In this document: piece by piece, positions 52,429-62,974 of the stretch
Layout of the letters: every line of letters begins with the position of its first letter
Position numbering within the stretch: the stretch's first letter is position 1
Source: an uncultured Rhizobiaceae group bacterium
GTDB taxonomy: Bacteria > Pseudomonadota > Alphaproteobacteria > Rhizobiales > Rhizobiaceae
DNA length: 64,000 nucleotides
NCBI GenBank assembly: GCA_937930635.1
Contig: CALHCF010000003.1
Coordinates: forward strand, 1 to 64,000
Direction of reading: 5' to 3'
Made by a program: the position numbers and the translations under genes
Notes under the pieces: model-generated
What the model saw: the letters and a program-made list of their open reading frames with translations, nothing else
Databases searched by the model: none
Told to the model about the DNA's origin: nothing

Positions 52429-52721
52429 TTAATTCTCCTGCCCACCGGGCGCCACAGCTGGACTGGATCAGCACGCATTTTTCACACACCATTTATTGCA
52501 GGAAAAAATGGTGAGCGAACAGCTGAAACAAACAGAAACGACACTTTACCAACCGCGCCCCTAAATCAAAGTTTTGACCTTTTTTCACCCGTTTGGAGCC
52601 GCATTCGAAGCCGAACTTGGGAGGCGAAAGTCGATTGGCTTTCACCTGTTGTCCTTACGGCTACAGGGCCAGGCTCAGCGGCAGAGCCCCTGATCTGCCG
52701 CAAAACTGAAAGGTAATAACC

Positions 52722-52943
52722 ATGAAAAAACTTATTGCAGCACTTAGTATTTCTATCCTCTCGACCTTCGCCTGGGCTGCACCAGCCTTTACAGCCGCCG
52801 ACACCAACGCAGATGGATCCATATCCATGGAAGAGGCAAAGGCTGCATTACCTGACATGGAAGAAGCCAAGATCGTTGCCGCCGATGCCAATGCTGACGG
52901 CGCGTTGTCCGAGGAGGAATATACCGCACTAACAGCAAGTTAA
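52722..52943 (+). CDS. Secreted small EF-hand protein
   Basis: Signal peptide; DTNADGSISMEE and DANADGALSEEE EF-hand-like loops. Confidence 0.85.
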   Translation: MKKLIAALSISILSTFAWAAPAFTAADTNADGSISMEEAKAALPDMEEAKIVAADANADGALSEEEYTALTAS

Positions 52944-52979
52944 CGCCCAACCTGCCACCAAATTGGCAGGACCCAGGGT

Positions 52980-53011
52980 CGCCCGGCAAACACGCGCCCG
53001 TTTGTCGGGCG
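52980..53011 (+). terminator. Terminator-like hairpin after the EF-hand gene
   Basis: CGCCCGGCAAAC / GTTTGTCGGGCG (12-bp arms, one G-U), 8-nt loop, then ATTTGTT. Confidence 0.6.
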
Positions 53012-53107
53012 ATTTGTTCCTGCAGTAATATTGAACACAACACTTGGATTTTTTGTCACTCACACCATACACTTCGTCACCCTGATCACGAGCGGTGGAG
53101 AAACAGT

Positions 53108-54877
53108 ATGCGACGAACAATCCGGAACTTTGCCTCACCTGTTCTTTTTTGCTTTCTGACATTTCTTGCAACATCAGGAATGGCTCAGCAGGCTGCTGAC
53201 CAAATTGCCCCCGAGGCAAAAACCACCGACGCCCAGCGCGCAGTTGAGACGGTCAAGGCGCAAAAATGGATGGTTGCAATTGCCAACCCCTGGGCAGCAA
53301 AAGCAGCAGCAGACATTTTGCGCAAAGGCGGCACCGCCGCAGACGCGGCTGTCACCGCGCAGCTCGTTCTGGGATTGGTTGAGCCTCAGTCTTCCGGCAT
53401 AGGGGGCGGAGCCTTTCTCGTGTATCGCGATGGCAAAACCGGCCAGCTCACCACGCTCGATGGCAGGGAAACGGCACCAGGTGCCGCCACACCCCGCCTT
53501 TTTCAATCTGAAAACGGCGAGCCGCTCAAGTTTTTTGATGCTGTTATTGGCGGACGTTCCGTCGGTGTACCTGGCGTTCCGGACTTACTGGGCTCGATGC
53601 ACAAAAGATGGGGCAAGTCTCCCTGGAGCAGTCTCGTTCAACCGGCCATCGATCTTGCTGTAAACGGAACACCTGTCGGTAAACGGCTGGCCGGTCAGGT
53701 TGCAAGAGACGCAGAGCGCCTGTCCAGACACAAAGACACCGCTGATTATTTTCTGCCTGGGGGAAAACCCCTCGCAGCCGGAGCAATTTTGAAAAATCCG
53801 GCATATGCCGCAACCCTTGTCAAAATCCGTGATGGCGGGTCGGCTGCTTTCTATACAGGTCCAATAGCCGATCAGATTGTGAGCACAGTCCGCGGATTTT
53901 CAACCAACCCCGGCCTTCTGACACAGCAGGACTTTGCCAATTACCGTGTCAAGGAACGCAACCCGGTCTGCGTGCCCTATCGCGGCCACGAAGTTTGCGG
54001 CATGGGACCGCCTTCATCGGGGGGGCTGACCGTTGGGCTCATCCTCGGCATGCTGGACTCCTATGACCTGAAATCTCTCGGCCCTGAAAATGCCGAAAGC
54101 TGGAGGCTTATCGGTGATGCGTCCCGCCTCGCTTTTGCAGATCGAGGCCGCTACATGGCCGATATTGATTTCGTACCCATGCCCGTAAAGGGGTTGTTGA
54201 AGCCTGCTTATCTGAAATCGCGGTCGCAATTGCTGGCGTCAGACAAGGCGTTGGAGACAGTTTCTGCCGGTCAACCGGAATGGGACCATGCCCGCCTGTG
54301 GGCCGATGACACCGCACTTGAACTACCTTCAACCACCCATTTCTCAATCATCGATTCGCAGGGCAATTCGGTCTCAGTCACCAGTTCAATTGAAAACGGT
54401 TTTGGTTCGCGATTGATGTCCGGGGGCTTTTTGCTGAACAACCAACTTACCGATTTCTCCTTCAAGTCCCACGCAGACGGCGTACCCATTGCCAACAGGG
54501 TCGAGCCTGGTAAACGGCCTCGTTCCTCCATGTCGCCGACCATCGTTCTAAAGGATGGCAAACCCATCATGATTGTCGGATCGCCGGGCGGCAGCCGCAT
54601 TATTGGTTATGTGGCAAAGACGATCATCGCCCATCTCGACTGGGGTATGAACATCCAGGAAGCCATTTCCTCCCCCCATCTGGTGAACCGCTTTGGGATC
54701 TTTGATCTCGAAGACGGGACGGCAGCCGCCACTCTCGCTCCCGCCCTGGAGAAGCTGGGTTACGAGGTCAACCTGCGGGATCTCAACTCAGGTCTGCACG
54801 CGATCATCATCAAAGCTGACGGTAGTCTGGAAGGTGGTGCAGACCCTCGCCGCGAAGGTATTGTCATTGGAGAATGA
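53108..54877 (+). CDS. ggt: Gamma-glutamyltransferase
   Basis: GGTAADAAVTAQLVLGLVEPQSSGIGGGAFLVY, catalytic TTHFSIIDSQGNSVSVTSSIE, SSMSPTIVLKDGKPIMIVGSPGGSRI. Confidence 0.96.
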   Translation: MRRTIRNFASPVLFCFLTFLATSGMAQQAADQIAPEAKTTDAQRAVETVKAQKWMVAIANPWAAKAAADILRKGGTAADAAVTAQLVLGLVEPQSSGIGGGAFLVYRDGKTGQLTTLDGRETAPGAATPRLFQSENGEPLKFFDAVIGGRSVGVPGVPDLLGSMHKRWGKSPWSSLVQPAIDLAVNGTPVGKRLAGQVARDAERLSRHKDTADYFLPGGKPLAAGAILKNPAYAATLVKIRDGGSAAFYTGPIADQIVSTVRGFSTNPGLLTQQDFANYRVKERNPVCVPYRGHEVCGMGPPSSGGLTVGLILGMLDSYDLKSLGPENAESWRLIGDASRLAFADRGRYMADIDFVPMPVKGLLKPAYLKSRSQLLASDKALETVSAGQPEWDHARLWADDTALELPSTTHFSIIDSQGNSVSVTSSIENGFGSRLMSGGFLLNNQLTDFSFKSHADGVPIANRVEPGKRPRSSMSPTIVLKDGKPIMIVGSPGGSRIIGYVAKTIIAHLDWGMNIQEAISSPHLVNRFGIFDLEDGTAAATLAPALEKLGYEVNLRDLNSGLHAIIIKADGSLEGGADPRREGIVIGE

Positions 54878-54944
54878 AGTTGAACCAGCCCGATGGTTTT
54901 CGTTTCAGGCCACCTTCGTGTGTCAGTCACAAAACTGAAATACT

Positions 54945-55232
54945 CTAGCCTTCTGCCGAGGCCGGGTCCGGCCCATCGCCGGATGTGTCGGGCAACATCC
55001 CCAGCGCGCTCATATAGAGGTCAAGCATCGCTTCCTGTTCCTGCCGCTCCGTTGTCTCAACCTTCCGCAGGCCAACAACTTTACGTAGGGTTTTGACGTC
55101 ATAACCGTTTGCCTTGGCTTCCGCATAAACATCCTTGATGTCGTCAGCGATGGCCTTTTTTTCTTCTTCAAGACGCTCAATGCGCTCGACAATTGTTCGC
55201 AACTGGTCGCGGGCAACAGATGTATCAACCAT
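54945..55232 (-). CDS. gapR: DUF2312 / GapR-like nucleoid-associated protein
   Basis: [48 protein letters not shown]...LDLYMSALG. Confidence 0.88.
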   Translation of the reverse strand: MVDTSVARDQLRTIVERIERLEEEKKAIADDIKDVYAEAKANGYDVKTLRKVVGLRKVETTERQEQEAMLDLYMSALGMLPDTSGDGPDPASAEG

Positions 55233-55310
55233 GAATTTCTCTCTGGAAGCAGATAAAACCGAAGCCTGTGTTCAACACAAAACCGGGCACCGCTTCAAGG
55301 GCTGAGTAGG

Positions 55311-55610
55311 TTATTTATGGCTCTTTGCAAAAGCTTCCTTTTGTTCAGTCGACGCCTCTGTCTGATATTTATCGCGCCATTCGCCAAACGGCATCCCGTA
55401 GAAAATCTCACGAGCCGCATCCTTATCGATATCAATCGACCTTTCATCAGCCGCTTCCTGATACCAGCGCGATAGGCAATTGCGGCAAAATCCGGTCAAA
55501 TTCATCATATCGATATTTTGTACATCGGTGCGTTCCTGCAAATGGTCCCGCAACCGACGGAAGGCCGCCGCTTCCAGTTCGGTCTGTGTTGCCTGATCAA
55601 TCTCGCTCAT
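55311..55610 (-). CDS. DUF1244 family protein
   Basis: AAFRRLRDHLQERTDVQNIDMMNLTGFCRNCLSRWYQEAA...YGMPFGEWRDKYQ. Confidence 0.88.
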   Translation of the reverse strand: MSEIDQATQTELEAAAFRRLRDHLQERTDVQNIDMMNLTGFCRNCLSRWYQEAADERSIDIDKDAAREIFYGMPFGEWRDKYQTEASTEQKEAFAKSHK

Positions 55611-56410
55611 GTCCCGTCCCTCTTGATTGCGGTCCCGTCTGTGCGGGAACCATAGTGCTTGATCTCATGCATATCGGCACGCTGATTGGCCGCGTCAAGC
55701 AGAGGAGTAAGCCGGTCAGCCCATTTGCGAACGCCAGCTTCATCCGCAATCAGATCCTGGCGCACTTCAAGCAGGCTGTGAGCCAATCCAGAAAGGGTTG
55801 CGTGGCGGTACATGGTGTCGTTTCGCAGCGCCCCATCATAGGGTTCGTTGTCGCCGATCACCAAGTCCGGGTCGCGACACAATTCGTCAATCATGAATCG
55901 GCTGAGACGCGGATCATTGTCCCACAGGAACGCAGCATGCCAGGGCCGTTCGACCCCACGCCAGACCGGGGTGAAGGAATGAACGGAAAATACAAGGGGA
56001 GCATTACCCGTCTCACAGGCTCTTTCCAGCGCAGTATCGATGGCATGGTGATAGGGAGCGTGAAAGGCGGCAATGCGAGTGGCGGTCTCTTCGCTTGTGA
56101 TGGGATGATTGCCGGGAATGACGCTTCCGTCCGACAAACGCATAATAATGGTCGGGTCATCCTCTCCGCGATTGGGATCAATCAACAGCCTTGAAAAACA
56201 GGAATGTATCGCAGGGGCACCAAGCCTCTGCGCCAACTCACGCGTTAATGCCTCCGCTCCGATGTCATAGGCGATATGACGCTCAAAATCCGCCGCCTTG
56301 AGGCCCAGAGTTCCATAGTTTGCCGGCAAACTATTGCGGGCGTGATCACACAGGAGAACAAGCCCGCAAGACCAATCTCCCTCAATCAACTCGAAAGGCT
56401 GAAATGTCAT
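55607..56410 (-). CDS. N-formylglutamate amidohydrolase family protein
   Basis: LVLLCDHARNSLPANYG, SRLLIDPNRGEDDPTII, FSVHSFTP. ATG at 56410 preferred. Confidence 0.9.
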   Translation of the reverse strand: MTFQPFELIEGDWSCGLVLLCDHARNSLPANYGTLGLKAADFERHIAYDIGAEALTRELAQRLGAPAIHSCFSRLLIDPNRGEDDPTIIMRLSDGSVIPGNHPITSEETATRIAAFHAPYHHAIDTALERACETGNAPLVFSVHSFTPVWRGVERPWHAAFLWDNDPRLSRFMIDELCRDPDLVIGDNEPYDGALRNDTMYRHATLSGLAHSLLEVRQDLIADEAGVRKWADRLTPLLDAANQRADMHEIKHYGSRTDGTAIKRDGT

Positions 56411-56508
56411 GTCAGGTTCGGGCTCGCGCGATGGTGTGGAGTGACAGGCAGAAACGTGATCAGACGAAACACAAGCTTGCTTGTTGTCACAATCACCACA
56501 ATGGTTCA

Positions 56509-57432
56509 ATGCTGGCAAACCATCAGTTCTACTTTCCAAATACGTTGACAACCTCTTCAACCCGATTGCCCTTTGCCTTTGCATTTTCCGCCCTTGTGAT
56601 GGGCGCGATAGCAATGGGCATCTCACCGGTTTTCGTACGGCTTGCAGAGGTTGGTCCGTTCGCCAGTGCATTCTGGCGTGTGAGCCTGGCACTGCCCTTT
56701 TTGTTCATATGGCTTTGGCTGGAAGCCCGGCAAAACGCCGTCTCATTGCGAAATACTCTGGTCTTCGACAAAGCCGTACTGCTCACGGGAGTATTTTTCG
56801 CCGGTGATCTGTTTTTCTGGCACCTGTCCATTCTCAACACCACCATTGCTAATGCGACTTTGCTCTCCTGTCTTGCACCGGTGTGGGTCGCCTTGTTTTC
56901 AGGTGCCTTCATTGGCGAACCGGTAAACCGCAACACTCTGGTTGGCCTTCTGATATGCCTCGTCGGGGCAGCGTTTCTGATCGGAGGGAGCTTTTCTGTC
57001 GCACCGGAACGCCTGCTCGGCGATATCTACGGCTTCTTAACATCCATCTTCTTTGGTCTGTATTTTCTGGCAGTGCGGGTTGCAAGACGCACTCACGGAA
57101 CCGGTGCTTTAACATTTATGGGCGGTTGCGTGACGGCCGCCATGCTCCTCGCGATAACGCTTTTAGCCGGTCAGGGGCTGTGGCCACAAACCATGGCCGG
57201 CGTCGCGGCATTGTTTGCGCTGGGGCTGGTAAGTCATATCGGCGGTCAGGGATTGCTTACTCTTGCGCTTGGCGCTTTGTCGGCGACATTTTCTTCGCTG
57301 GTGATCTTCATTGAAGCGGTGGCCGCAGCGTTTTTTGGCTGGCTGATTTTCACTGAAGCTTTGGAGCCAATTCAAATTGCCGGAGGCAGCTTCATACTGG
57401 TGGGAATTTGGATTGCGAGACCCAGGTCATGA
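56509..57432 (+). CDS. EamA/DMT-family transporter
   Basis: Ten-TM-type hydrophobic pattern; MGISPVFVRLAEVGPFASAFWRVSLALPF, SLVIFIEAVAAAFFGWLIFTEALEPIQIAGGSFILVGI. Confidence 0.9.
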   Translation: MLANHQFYFPNTLTTSSTRLPFAFAFSALVMGAIAMGISPVFVRLAEVGPFASAFWRVSLALPFLFIWLWLEARQNAVSLRNTLVFDKAVLLTGVFFAGDLFFWHLSILNTTIANATLLSCLAPVWVALFSGAFIGEPVNRNTLVGLLICLVGAAFLIGGSFSVAPERLLGDIYGFLTSIFFGLYFLAVRVARRTHGTGALTFMGGCVTAAMLLAITLLAGQGLWPQTMAGVAALFALGLVSHIGGQGLLTLALGALSATFSSLVIFIEAVAAAFFGWLIFTEALEPIQIAGGSFILVGIWIARPRS

Positions 57433-57528
57433 GCACTGAAGTCTTAGGTGCATACCCCTTCAAATAGTTGAGCGTTGCGGACCACGCGCGTTGACACTGG
57501 CCTGCGAACAGGGCAACACAAAAACACC

Positions 57529-58014
57529 ATGAAAAGTTCAGAATCGACATCATCTAATCGATTTAGAAAGCTCAAATATAGTGCTTTCCCGGCGATTATT
57601 GGGTTGTTTTTTTCATTACAAGCCTCTCCGGCTCATGCTGACCTCACGGTTTGCAACGATACCAAGTCTCTGGTGGGCGTGTCGGTTGGCTACAGGAGCC
57701 GCGGCAGCAGGTCGTGGATTATGGAAGGTTGGTGGCGCATTCCCTCAAAGGTTTGCACATCAGTTATCGAGGGCGACCTGAATTCGAGATATTTTTATCT
57801 GCATGGCGAAGATTCAGAAACCGGCGGCCGCTGGCGTGGGCCCGTGTTCCTGTGCACATCAAGCAAGGAATTCAAAATCGAAGGCCGTAAAAACTGCTTT
57901 GCTCGTGGTTACGAAAGAACCGGTTTTTTTGAGGTCGACACCGGAGACCAAAAGAACTGGCAGGTTCGGCTCACAGAAACCAATCAAACAAAGAAGGATG
58001 CGGATTCTCAATGA
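57529..58014 (+). CDS. DUF1036 family secreted protein
   Basis: ADLTVCNDTKSLVGVSVGYRS...WMEGWWRIP-like...YFYLHGED...FCTSS..F.IEG...C pattern; ATGA overlap with pyk. Confidence 0.85.
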   Translation: MKSSESTSSNRFRKLKYSAFPAIIGLFFSLQASPAHADLTVCNDTKSLVGVSVGYRSRGSRSWIMEGWWRIPSKVCTSVIEGDLNSRYFYLHGEDSETGGRWRGPVFLCTSSKEFKIEGRKNCFARGYERTGFFEVDTGDQKNWQVRLTETNQTKKDADSQ

Positions 58015-59459
58015 ACCGATCCCGTCGAGTTAAAATTCTTGCCACACTTGGTCCAGCATCCAACAGCGAGGAAAAGATTCTCCAACTGGCAGAAGCCGGA
58101 GCAGATGTTTTTCGCATCAATATGAGCCACGCAAGCCATGACCTGATGCGCAAAACCGTGAAGGCAATCCGCAATGTTGAAGCAAAGCTGGGTTTCCCGA
58201 TTGGTATTCTGGCGGATCTTCAGGGCCCCAAGCATCGGCTGGGCAAATTCAGGGATGGTTCGGTTCCAATCAAAAAGGGTCATGTGATCATACTCGACAG
58301 CGATCCCACCCCTGGCGATCAAAAACGCGTAAACCTGCCCCATCCTGAGATTCTGGAAGCCATGAAACCGGGGCATCGTCTTCTGGTCAATGATGGCAAG
58401 GTGAACCTGCAGGTAACAGAAGTTGGCGATGGCTGGGCAAAGACCAAAGTAGTTTCCGGAACGGATCTGTCGGACAACAAGGGCGTCAACCTTCCCGATT
58501 CCGAATTGAAATCTGGTGCCCTGACCCAAAAAGACAGAAAAGACCTCGACGCCGTGCTGCAGGAGGAAATCGACTGGCTGGCACTCTCTTTCATCCAACG
58601 GCCTGAAGATTTGGCGGAAGCCCGCAAAATATGTCAGGGCAAAGTTGGCATTTTGGCGAAGATCGAAAAGCCACTGGCGGTCGAAAGGCTCGATGAAATT
58701 ATCGAACAAGCCGATGCGATCATGGTCGCACGGGGCGATCTAGGGGTTGAGATGCCTCTTGAACTCGTTCCGTCAATCCAGAAGAAAATGATCCGCAAAT
58801 GCCGCAAAGCCGGACGCCCCGTGGTGGTTGCCACACAGATGTTGGAATCGATGATCACATCGCCTGTTCCAACGCGTGCAGAAGTCTCAGATGTGGCAAA
58901 CGCCGTCTACGAAGGGGCTGACGCCATCATGCTGTCGGCTGAATCCGCCGCCGGGGATTACCCGGTGGAAGCCGTGTCCACTATGAACTCCATTGCTGAA
59001 TCAATCGAACAGGACAAAGGCTATCTGGCAACCATAGCGGCACAGCGCCCAGAGCCGGAGTCAACCGGTGCCGACGCCATCTCATTTGCCGCTGCCGAAA
59101 TCGCGCGTACGCTGGATCTCGCCGCCATCGTCTGTTTCACCGCATCCGGTTCGACAGGTCTGCGCGCATCCAGAACGCGGCCGGAAAAACCCATTATTGC
59201 TCTCTCACCAGTTGCAGCGACCGCACGCCGCCTTGCCCTGAGTTGGGGCACCAAATGTGTCATCACCCCTGATGCCACGGATCTCGATGATATGGTCGAT
59301 AAGGCCTGCAGGCGTGCCTATCATGAGGGTGTTGCACGTCCGGGAGAGCGGATCATAATTTCAGTAGGTGTACCATTGCGTACACCTGGCTCCACCAACA
59401 TGCTTCGTATCGCCTATATCGGAAGCGATGGTAAAGGCTCGGTCCACCGTTCGGTGTAA
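58011..59459 (+). CDS. pyk: Pyruvate kinase
   Basis: RRVKILATLGPASNSEEKI, DVFRINMSHASHD, MVARGDLGVEMPLELVPSIQKKMI, TSPVPTRAEVSDVANAVYEGADAIMLSAESAAGDYPVEAV. Confidence 0.97.
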   Translation: MNRSRRVKILATLGPASNSEEKILQLAEAGADVFRINMSHASHDLMRKTVKAIRNVEAKLGFPIGILADLQGPKHRLGKFRDGSVPIKKGHVIILDSDPTPGDQKRVNLPHPEILEAMKPGHRLLVNDGKVNLQVTEVGDGWAKTKVVSGTDLSDNKGVNLPDSELKSGALTQKDRKDLDAVLQEEIDWLALSFIQRPEDLAEARKICQGKVGILAKIEKPLAVERLDEIIEQADAIMVARGDLGVEMPLELVPSIQKKMIRKCRKAGRPVVVATQMLESMITSPVPTRAEVSDVANAVYEGADAIMLSAESAAGDYPVEAVSTMNSIAESIEQDKGYLATIAAQRPEPESTGADAISFAAAEIARTLDLAAIVCFTASGSTGLRASRTRPEKPIIALSPVAATARRLALSWGTKCVITPDATDLDDMVDKACRRAYHEGVARPGERIIISVGVPLRTPGSTNMLRIAYIGSDGKGSVHRSV

Positions 59460-59475
59460 ACGAAACTGCTCCCGC

Positions 59476-60432
59476 TCACTGCCAGACTTTTCGTATCGCG
59501 GCTACAATCTGATCGGTCGCTGCGTAGTCAGGCTTGTGACCGACACCCTCCACAACAACAAGTTCAGCTTCCGCAATATCGCGCTCCAAACCAACGGAAT
59601 GGATTTCAGCCAGCACAATATCGTCCTTGTCACCGGTAACAATGACTGTCGGCGCCTTGATTTCCTTATAGCGTGGCGAGAAGTCGGTCACGAAGGCCTT
59701 CAGCGTGGCAACGTCATGAGAGTTATGACGGAATACATGAGGGCGAAATACCAGGGGCGTCGCGCTGCTGGCAATGTAGTTCTTCGCAACTTTGTTGGGT
59801 GAAAACACGCTCTGCACGCCCTGCTCAACAGAGAGCGATCCGACCGGCAGTGTTAAAATCTCGGTAAACAGACGGCCAATCAGCGGCATCGTTGCAACAT
59901 CGTAATACCACGTCACCCCACCGGGCCATGGGTGGGTTGCCGGAGCCACAAAAACGAGACCCTTCACACGTTCCGGGTAGAGAACTGCGAAGGCAGCTGC
60001 GGATGCACTTCCAAGGGAATGACCAACAAGAACCGCCTTGTCTATCTTCAGGTAATCCAGAAGCTGTCGATAAACGTCAGCCTGTTTTGCCGGGTCGTCG
60101 GCCCCTGCTCGTTCAGAATAGCCATGGCCCGGCCTGTCGATGAAAATCATCCGGGCATCCCCCTTTAACGCAGACTGATACGCTCCAGACTGGTCCAGCA
60201 GGTTTCCACTCGCCCCATGAATGAAAAGCAAAGGCGGCTTATCTTCCTCGCCTTCCGGCGCGGCTATGTCGAGATAGTGGAGTTTACCGCCACCCAACGG
60301 TGCAAACCGGCCGACGGGGGGATATAATTTTTCGATTTCCATTGCCTGGAACCGGGTCCACAGAAACAGACCAAGCACCAGCAAAACCAGAAGCAGTAGG
60401 AAATAAGTCAGAATTCTCATCACACAGCCCAA
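59476..60432 (-). CDS. Alpha/beta hydrolase
   Basis: LLFIHGASGN, FIDRPGHGYSERAG, VLVGHSLGSASAAAFA, GVGHKPDYAA. Confidence 0.93.
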   Translation of the reverse strand: MGCVMRILTYFLLLLVLLVLGLFLWTRFQAMEIEKLYPPVGRFAPLGGGKLHYLDIAAPEGEEDKPPLLFIHGASGNLLDQSGAYQSALKGDARMIFIDRPGHGYSERAGADDPAKQADVYRQLLDYLKIDKAVLVGHSLGSASAAAFAVLYPERVKGLVFVAPATHPWPGGVTWYYDVATMPLIGRLFTEILTLPVGSLSVEQGVQSVFSPNKVAKNYIASSATPLVFRPHVFRHNSHDVATLKAFVTDFSPRYKEIKAPTVIVTGDKDDIVLAEIHSVGLERDIAEAELVVVEGVGHKPDYAATDQIVAAIRKVWQ

Positions 60433-60518
60433 AAGGTCGCTTGCTCAAATGGATCAACTGAACAACTACGTTTTGCCTGTCCAGTAGGATTTTCGCCAAA
60501 CCTTTGAAGACTGGCCCT

Positions 60519-61226
60519 TTAAATTGCACTGCCCGCGAGTTCTTCTTCCAGTCTGATAACAGCGTCCTGTGCGCTCTTCATCGCAGGATACACCGCCAAC
60601 GCACGGTACCAGGTTTTCAGGGCCTGGTCCTTGCGCTCCAGAATTTGCTGGATCGACGCCAGGCCAGCCAATGCTCCAAAATGACGCGGCTCAAGCGCCA
60701 GAGTGCGCTCGATATCAGCAATCGACCTGCCGTAATTGCGCATCTGAAAATGCAATGTGGCCCGCTGGTTCCAGCCTTCTGCATAACCTGGTTTCAACAC
60801 CACCACCTGATCGAGCAGATCAAGCGCGGCGACATAGTTCTTTTTACTCAGGGCATTGCGCGCCCAATGGGTGAGAAGATCAATCGACCGGTCATCGGAT
60901 GTCTGCCACAACTCCCACACACGTTGGGAAATGAGTTTTGCCCGGCGTTCGTCAGCGGTTCGGGCAAGCTGTTCAAAAAGACCGTCAAGATCTTTCGCCA
61001 GCTCAAATGCAGGCTTGGCCGGTTTGGCTGGTGCAACCGCCTCATTTGACTTGGGTGCAACTTCATCCTCCAGAGGGTCCTGGAGCGTGTTCGGTGCTGG
61101 CGCTGGTTCCTGCTGCTGTTTGATCCCCGGCAATTTCAGCAAGGGGCTTTCAGTCTTTTGCGCAAAGACCGGGCCCGTGAAAATCACGGCAGCCACAAGT
61201 GTTAGAATCGCGAGAGCCTTGGTCAT
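60519..61226 (-). CDS. Exported TPR-like protein
   Basis: Signal-like N-terminus; ALDLLDQVVVLKPGYAEGWNQRATLHFQMRNYGRSIADIERTLALEPRHFGALAGLASI. Confidence 0.85.
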   Translation of the reverse strand: MTKALAILTLVAAVIFTGPVFAQKTESPLLKLPGIKQQQEPAPAPNTLQDPLEDEVAPKSNEAVAPAKPAKPAFELAKDLDGLFEQLARTADERRAKLISQRVWELWQTSDDRSIDLLTHWARNALSKKNYVAALDLLDQVVVLKPGYAEGWNQRATLHFQMRNYGRSIADIERTLALEPRHFGALAGLASIQQILERKDQALKTWYRALAVYPAMKSAQDAVIRLEEELAGSAI

Positions 61227-61310
61227 TGCAACAGGATAAGACCCGTTCGCAAATGGTCAATTGCAAATTACTGTGATTTGGATGTTAGCGGCCCTTCAAA
61301 AAGCCGGTAA

Positions 61311-61436
61311 TCAGCCCTGACGCGCTTTAAACCGCGGGTTCACCTTATTGATCACGTAAACGCGGCCTTTTCGACGCACCAGACGATTGGCACGATGGCG
61401 GCCTTTTAGAGACTTGAGCGAATTCTTGACTTTCAT
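61311..61436 (-). CDS. rpmJ: 50S ribosomal protein L36
   Basis: [41 protein letters not shown]; present in the track only as the tail of a spurious longer ORF (61311..61817). Confidence 0.96.
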   Translation of the reverse strand: MKVKNSLKSLKGRHRANRLVRRKGRVYVINKVNPRFKARQG

Positions 61437-61484
61437 CGGACCAAACCATTTGTTTTGGGCTACACCGGCCGATACCGCCTGCCC

Positions 61485-61511
61485 ACAAAAAAATAACGCG
61501 CCGTTGGCGCG
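61485..61511 (-). terminator. Intrinsic terminator-like hairpin in the presumptive rpmJ leader, possible attenuator
   Basis: Minus strand CGCGCC-AAC-GGCGCG then TTATTTTTTTGT; lies between rpmJ and a TTGACA-N17-TAGTTC promoter-like sequence (61556-61528). Confidence 0.6.
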
Positions 61512-61710
61512 CAGAAAAGCTGGGTGTGAACTAGTCAGATACCGCATTTTTGTCAAGCTTGTTCGCCCTTTCCCTGCCAAACCGACAACATATCCTGCCT
61601 GCGCCGTTGTATGTCGCCAAATGTCGCAGACATCAAAAGGCTTGGCTTTAAGCCCTGAATTGTCGAATAAGGGCTCAGTCCCGTTTAACCTCGCAGGCAG
61701 GTTGCCGCCG

Positions 61711-62964
61711 ATGAAAAATTTCAGCGCCCTCTCTCTTGCACGCGAAGCGATGCGCGGACACAAGGGCTGGGAAAAGCACTGGCGCAGCCCTGAGCCAAAA
61801 AAACAATATGATATCATTATTGTAGGCGGTGGCGGCCATGGACTGGGTACAGCCTATTATCTGGCCAAGGAACATGGTCTGACCAACATCGCTGTGCTGG
61901 AAAAAGGTTGGCTGGGCGGTGGCAATACCGGCCGCAACACCACAATCATTCGATCCAACTACCTCTATGACGAAAGCGCAGGCCTCTACAATCATTCCCT
62001 GAACTTGTGGGAAACACTGTCGCAGGAACTCAACTACAACGTCATGTTCTCCCAGCGCGGCGTGATGATGCTGGCGCACAATGTCCATGACGTACAATCC
62101 GCACAACGCCATATTCACGCCAATCGCCTGAACGGCGTTGATAACCAATGGCTGACCCCACAACAGGCGAAAGACTATTGTCCCCCTCTCAACATCTCAA
62201 AGGACTGCCGCTATCCCGTTATGGGGGCAGCCCTGCAGCGTCGCGGCGGAGTCGCCCGTCACGATGCGGTTGCCTGGGGATATGCCCGTAAGGCTTCTGC
62301 CATGGGAGTCGATATCATTCAAAACTGCGAGGTGACCGGCATCAACCGAGCACCATCCGGCGAGGTGACCGAGGTTGAGACAACACGCGGGACCATTGGT
62401 GCCAAAAAGGTTGGTATCGTTGCAGCCGGGCACACATCCGTCCTTATGGAGATGGCAGGCGTGCGCATGCCGCTTGAAAGCTATCCCCTGCAGGCACTCG
62501 TGAGTGAGCCGGTAAAGCCGGTTTTCCCCTGTGTCGTCATGTCGAACGCCGTTCACGCCTATATCAGCCAGTCTGACAAGGGCGAGCTCGTTATCGGCGC
62601 AGGAACAGACAGTTACCTTTCCTATTCACAGACCGGCTCCATGCATATTCTGCAACATACCCTTGATGCGATTGTCGAACTGTATCCCATGTTCAGCCGC
62701 ATGAAGATGTTGCGGACTTGGGGTGGGATTGTCGATGTTACACCTGACCGGTCACCCATTCTCAGCAAAACTCCGGTAAAGGGACTTTATGTAAACTGCG
62801 GTTGGGGAACCGGCGGCTTCAAAGCCACACCGGGAAGCGCCCATGTTTTTGCCCACACCATTGCCAAAGATGCTCCACATCACATCAACGAAGGCTTCAC
62901 GCTGGATCGGTTTAGAGGTGGACGGCTGATTGACGAGGCGGCAGCCGCTGCTGTGGCACATTGA
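61711..62964 (+). CDS. soxB: Sarcosine oxidase beta subunit
   Basis: [56 protein letters not shown]...[27 protein letters not shown] at 61711. Confidence 0.95.
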   Translation: MKNFSALSLAREAMRGHKGWEKHWRSPEPKKQYDIIIVGGGGHGLGTAYYLAKEHGLTNIAVLEKGWLGGGNTGRNTTIIRSNYLYDESAGLYNHSLNLWETLSQELNYNVMFSQRGVMMLAHNVHDVQSAQRHIHANRLNGVDNQWLTPQQAKDYCPPLNISKDCRYPVMGAALQRRGGVARHDAVAWGYARKASAMGVDIIQNCEVTGINRAPSGEVTEVETTRGTIGAKKVGIVAAGHTSVLMEMAGVRMPLESYPLQALVSEPVKPVFPCVVMSNAVHAYISQSDKGELVIGAGTDSYLSYSQTGSMHILQHTLDAIVELYPMFSRMKMLRTWGGIVDVTPDRSPILSKTPVKGLYVNCGWGTGGFKATPGSAHVFAHTIAKDAPHHINEGFTLDRFRGGRLIDEAAAAAVAH

Positions 62965-62974
62965 GGAACCAGCT

